Shown piece by piece: positions 21,955 to 21,979 of a DNA stretch of 21,979 bases. A program made the position numbers and the translations under genes. Numbering within the stretch: the stretch's first letter is position 1; each line of letters starts with the position of its first letter. Under the pieces are notes generated by a model, which worked only from the letters and a program-made list of their open reading frames with translations, was not told the origin of the DNA and did not search any database. Location of the stretch: positions 1-21,979 of the forward strand of contig CALAEV010000049.1 in assembly GCA_937892525.1 (NCBI GenBank), given 5' to 3'. Source of the DNA: an uncultured Clostridia bacterium (lineage in GTDB: Bacteria > Bacillota > Clostridia > Oscillospirales > Acutalibacteraceae).

Positions 21955-21979
21955 TATAATATGCTCCTTTCAATAATAA

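Overview
The window looks like chromosomal DNA from a gut-type, low-GC member of the Firmicutes, most likely class Clostridia near Ruminococcaceae/Oscillospiraceae. This is inferred from AT-rich DNA with strong AGGAGG-type ribosome binding sites and TTGACA/TATAAT-type promoters, the DapL route to diaminopimelate, the rny-ymdB pair, a dockerin protein, and hairpin-rich dispersed repeats. No tRNA, rRNA, CRISPR array, transposase or phage gene is visible. Most of the window is housekeeping; the unusual material is in the last 1.7 kb and in the intergenic repeats.

Left part (1-2590, plus strand): the 3' two thirds of S-adenosylhomocysteinase (ahcY), a membrane protein with an N-terminal zinc-binding RING-like domain and a DUF2628-type region, and galU. 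They end at a hairpin terminator shared with the convergent minus-strand genes.

Centre-left (2609-10044, minus strand, so transcribed right to left): hom, lysC, guaB, glyA, dapF, dapL. This is an aspartate-family and one-carbon cluster. LysC and Hom run the shared aspartate pathway; DapL and DapF make meso-diaminopimelate for lysine and cell wall; GlyA supplies glycine and one-carbon units; GuaB commits IMP to GMP. hom has its own promoter. lysC has an internal Shine-Dalgarno/ATG predicting a separate beta subunit. dapF has a hairpin covering its ribosome binding site.

Centre (10226-12500, plus strand): a promoter, an AI-2E/YtvI-type permease and an overlapping CpsB/YwqE-type PHP phosphatase, then a terminator. 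Next comes a hairpin-rich composite repeat, and then the terminator of the opposing operon.

Centre-right (12504-20276, minus strand): rny (with a strong promoter), ymdB, an orphan peptide-binding lipoprotein, recG, an unassigned TIM-barrel protein and an alpha/beta-hydrolase esterase, closely spaced as a probable operon with RNA turnover and DNA repair genes at its head.

Right end (20335-21979, minus strand): an anchored or secreted protein with a cohesin-like N-terminal module and a C-terminal type I dockerin under a strong extended -10 promoter; a second, inverted copy of the composite repeat; and a tiny 36-codon gene for an acidic peptide ending GGQWWG, with its own SD and terminator. That peptide and its dockerin neighbour are the best candidate for something undescribed, but no modification or export gene is visible in this window.
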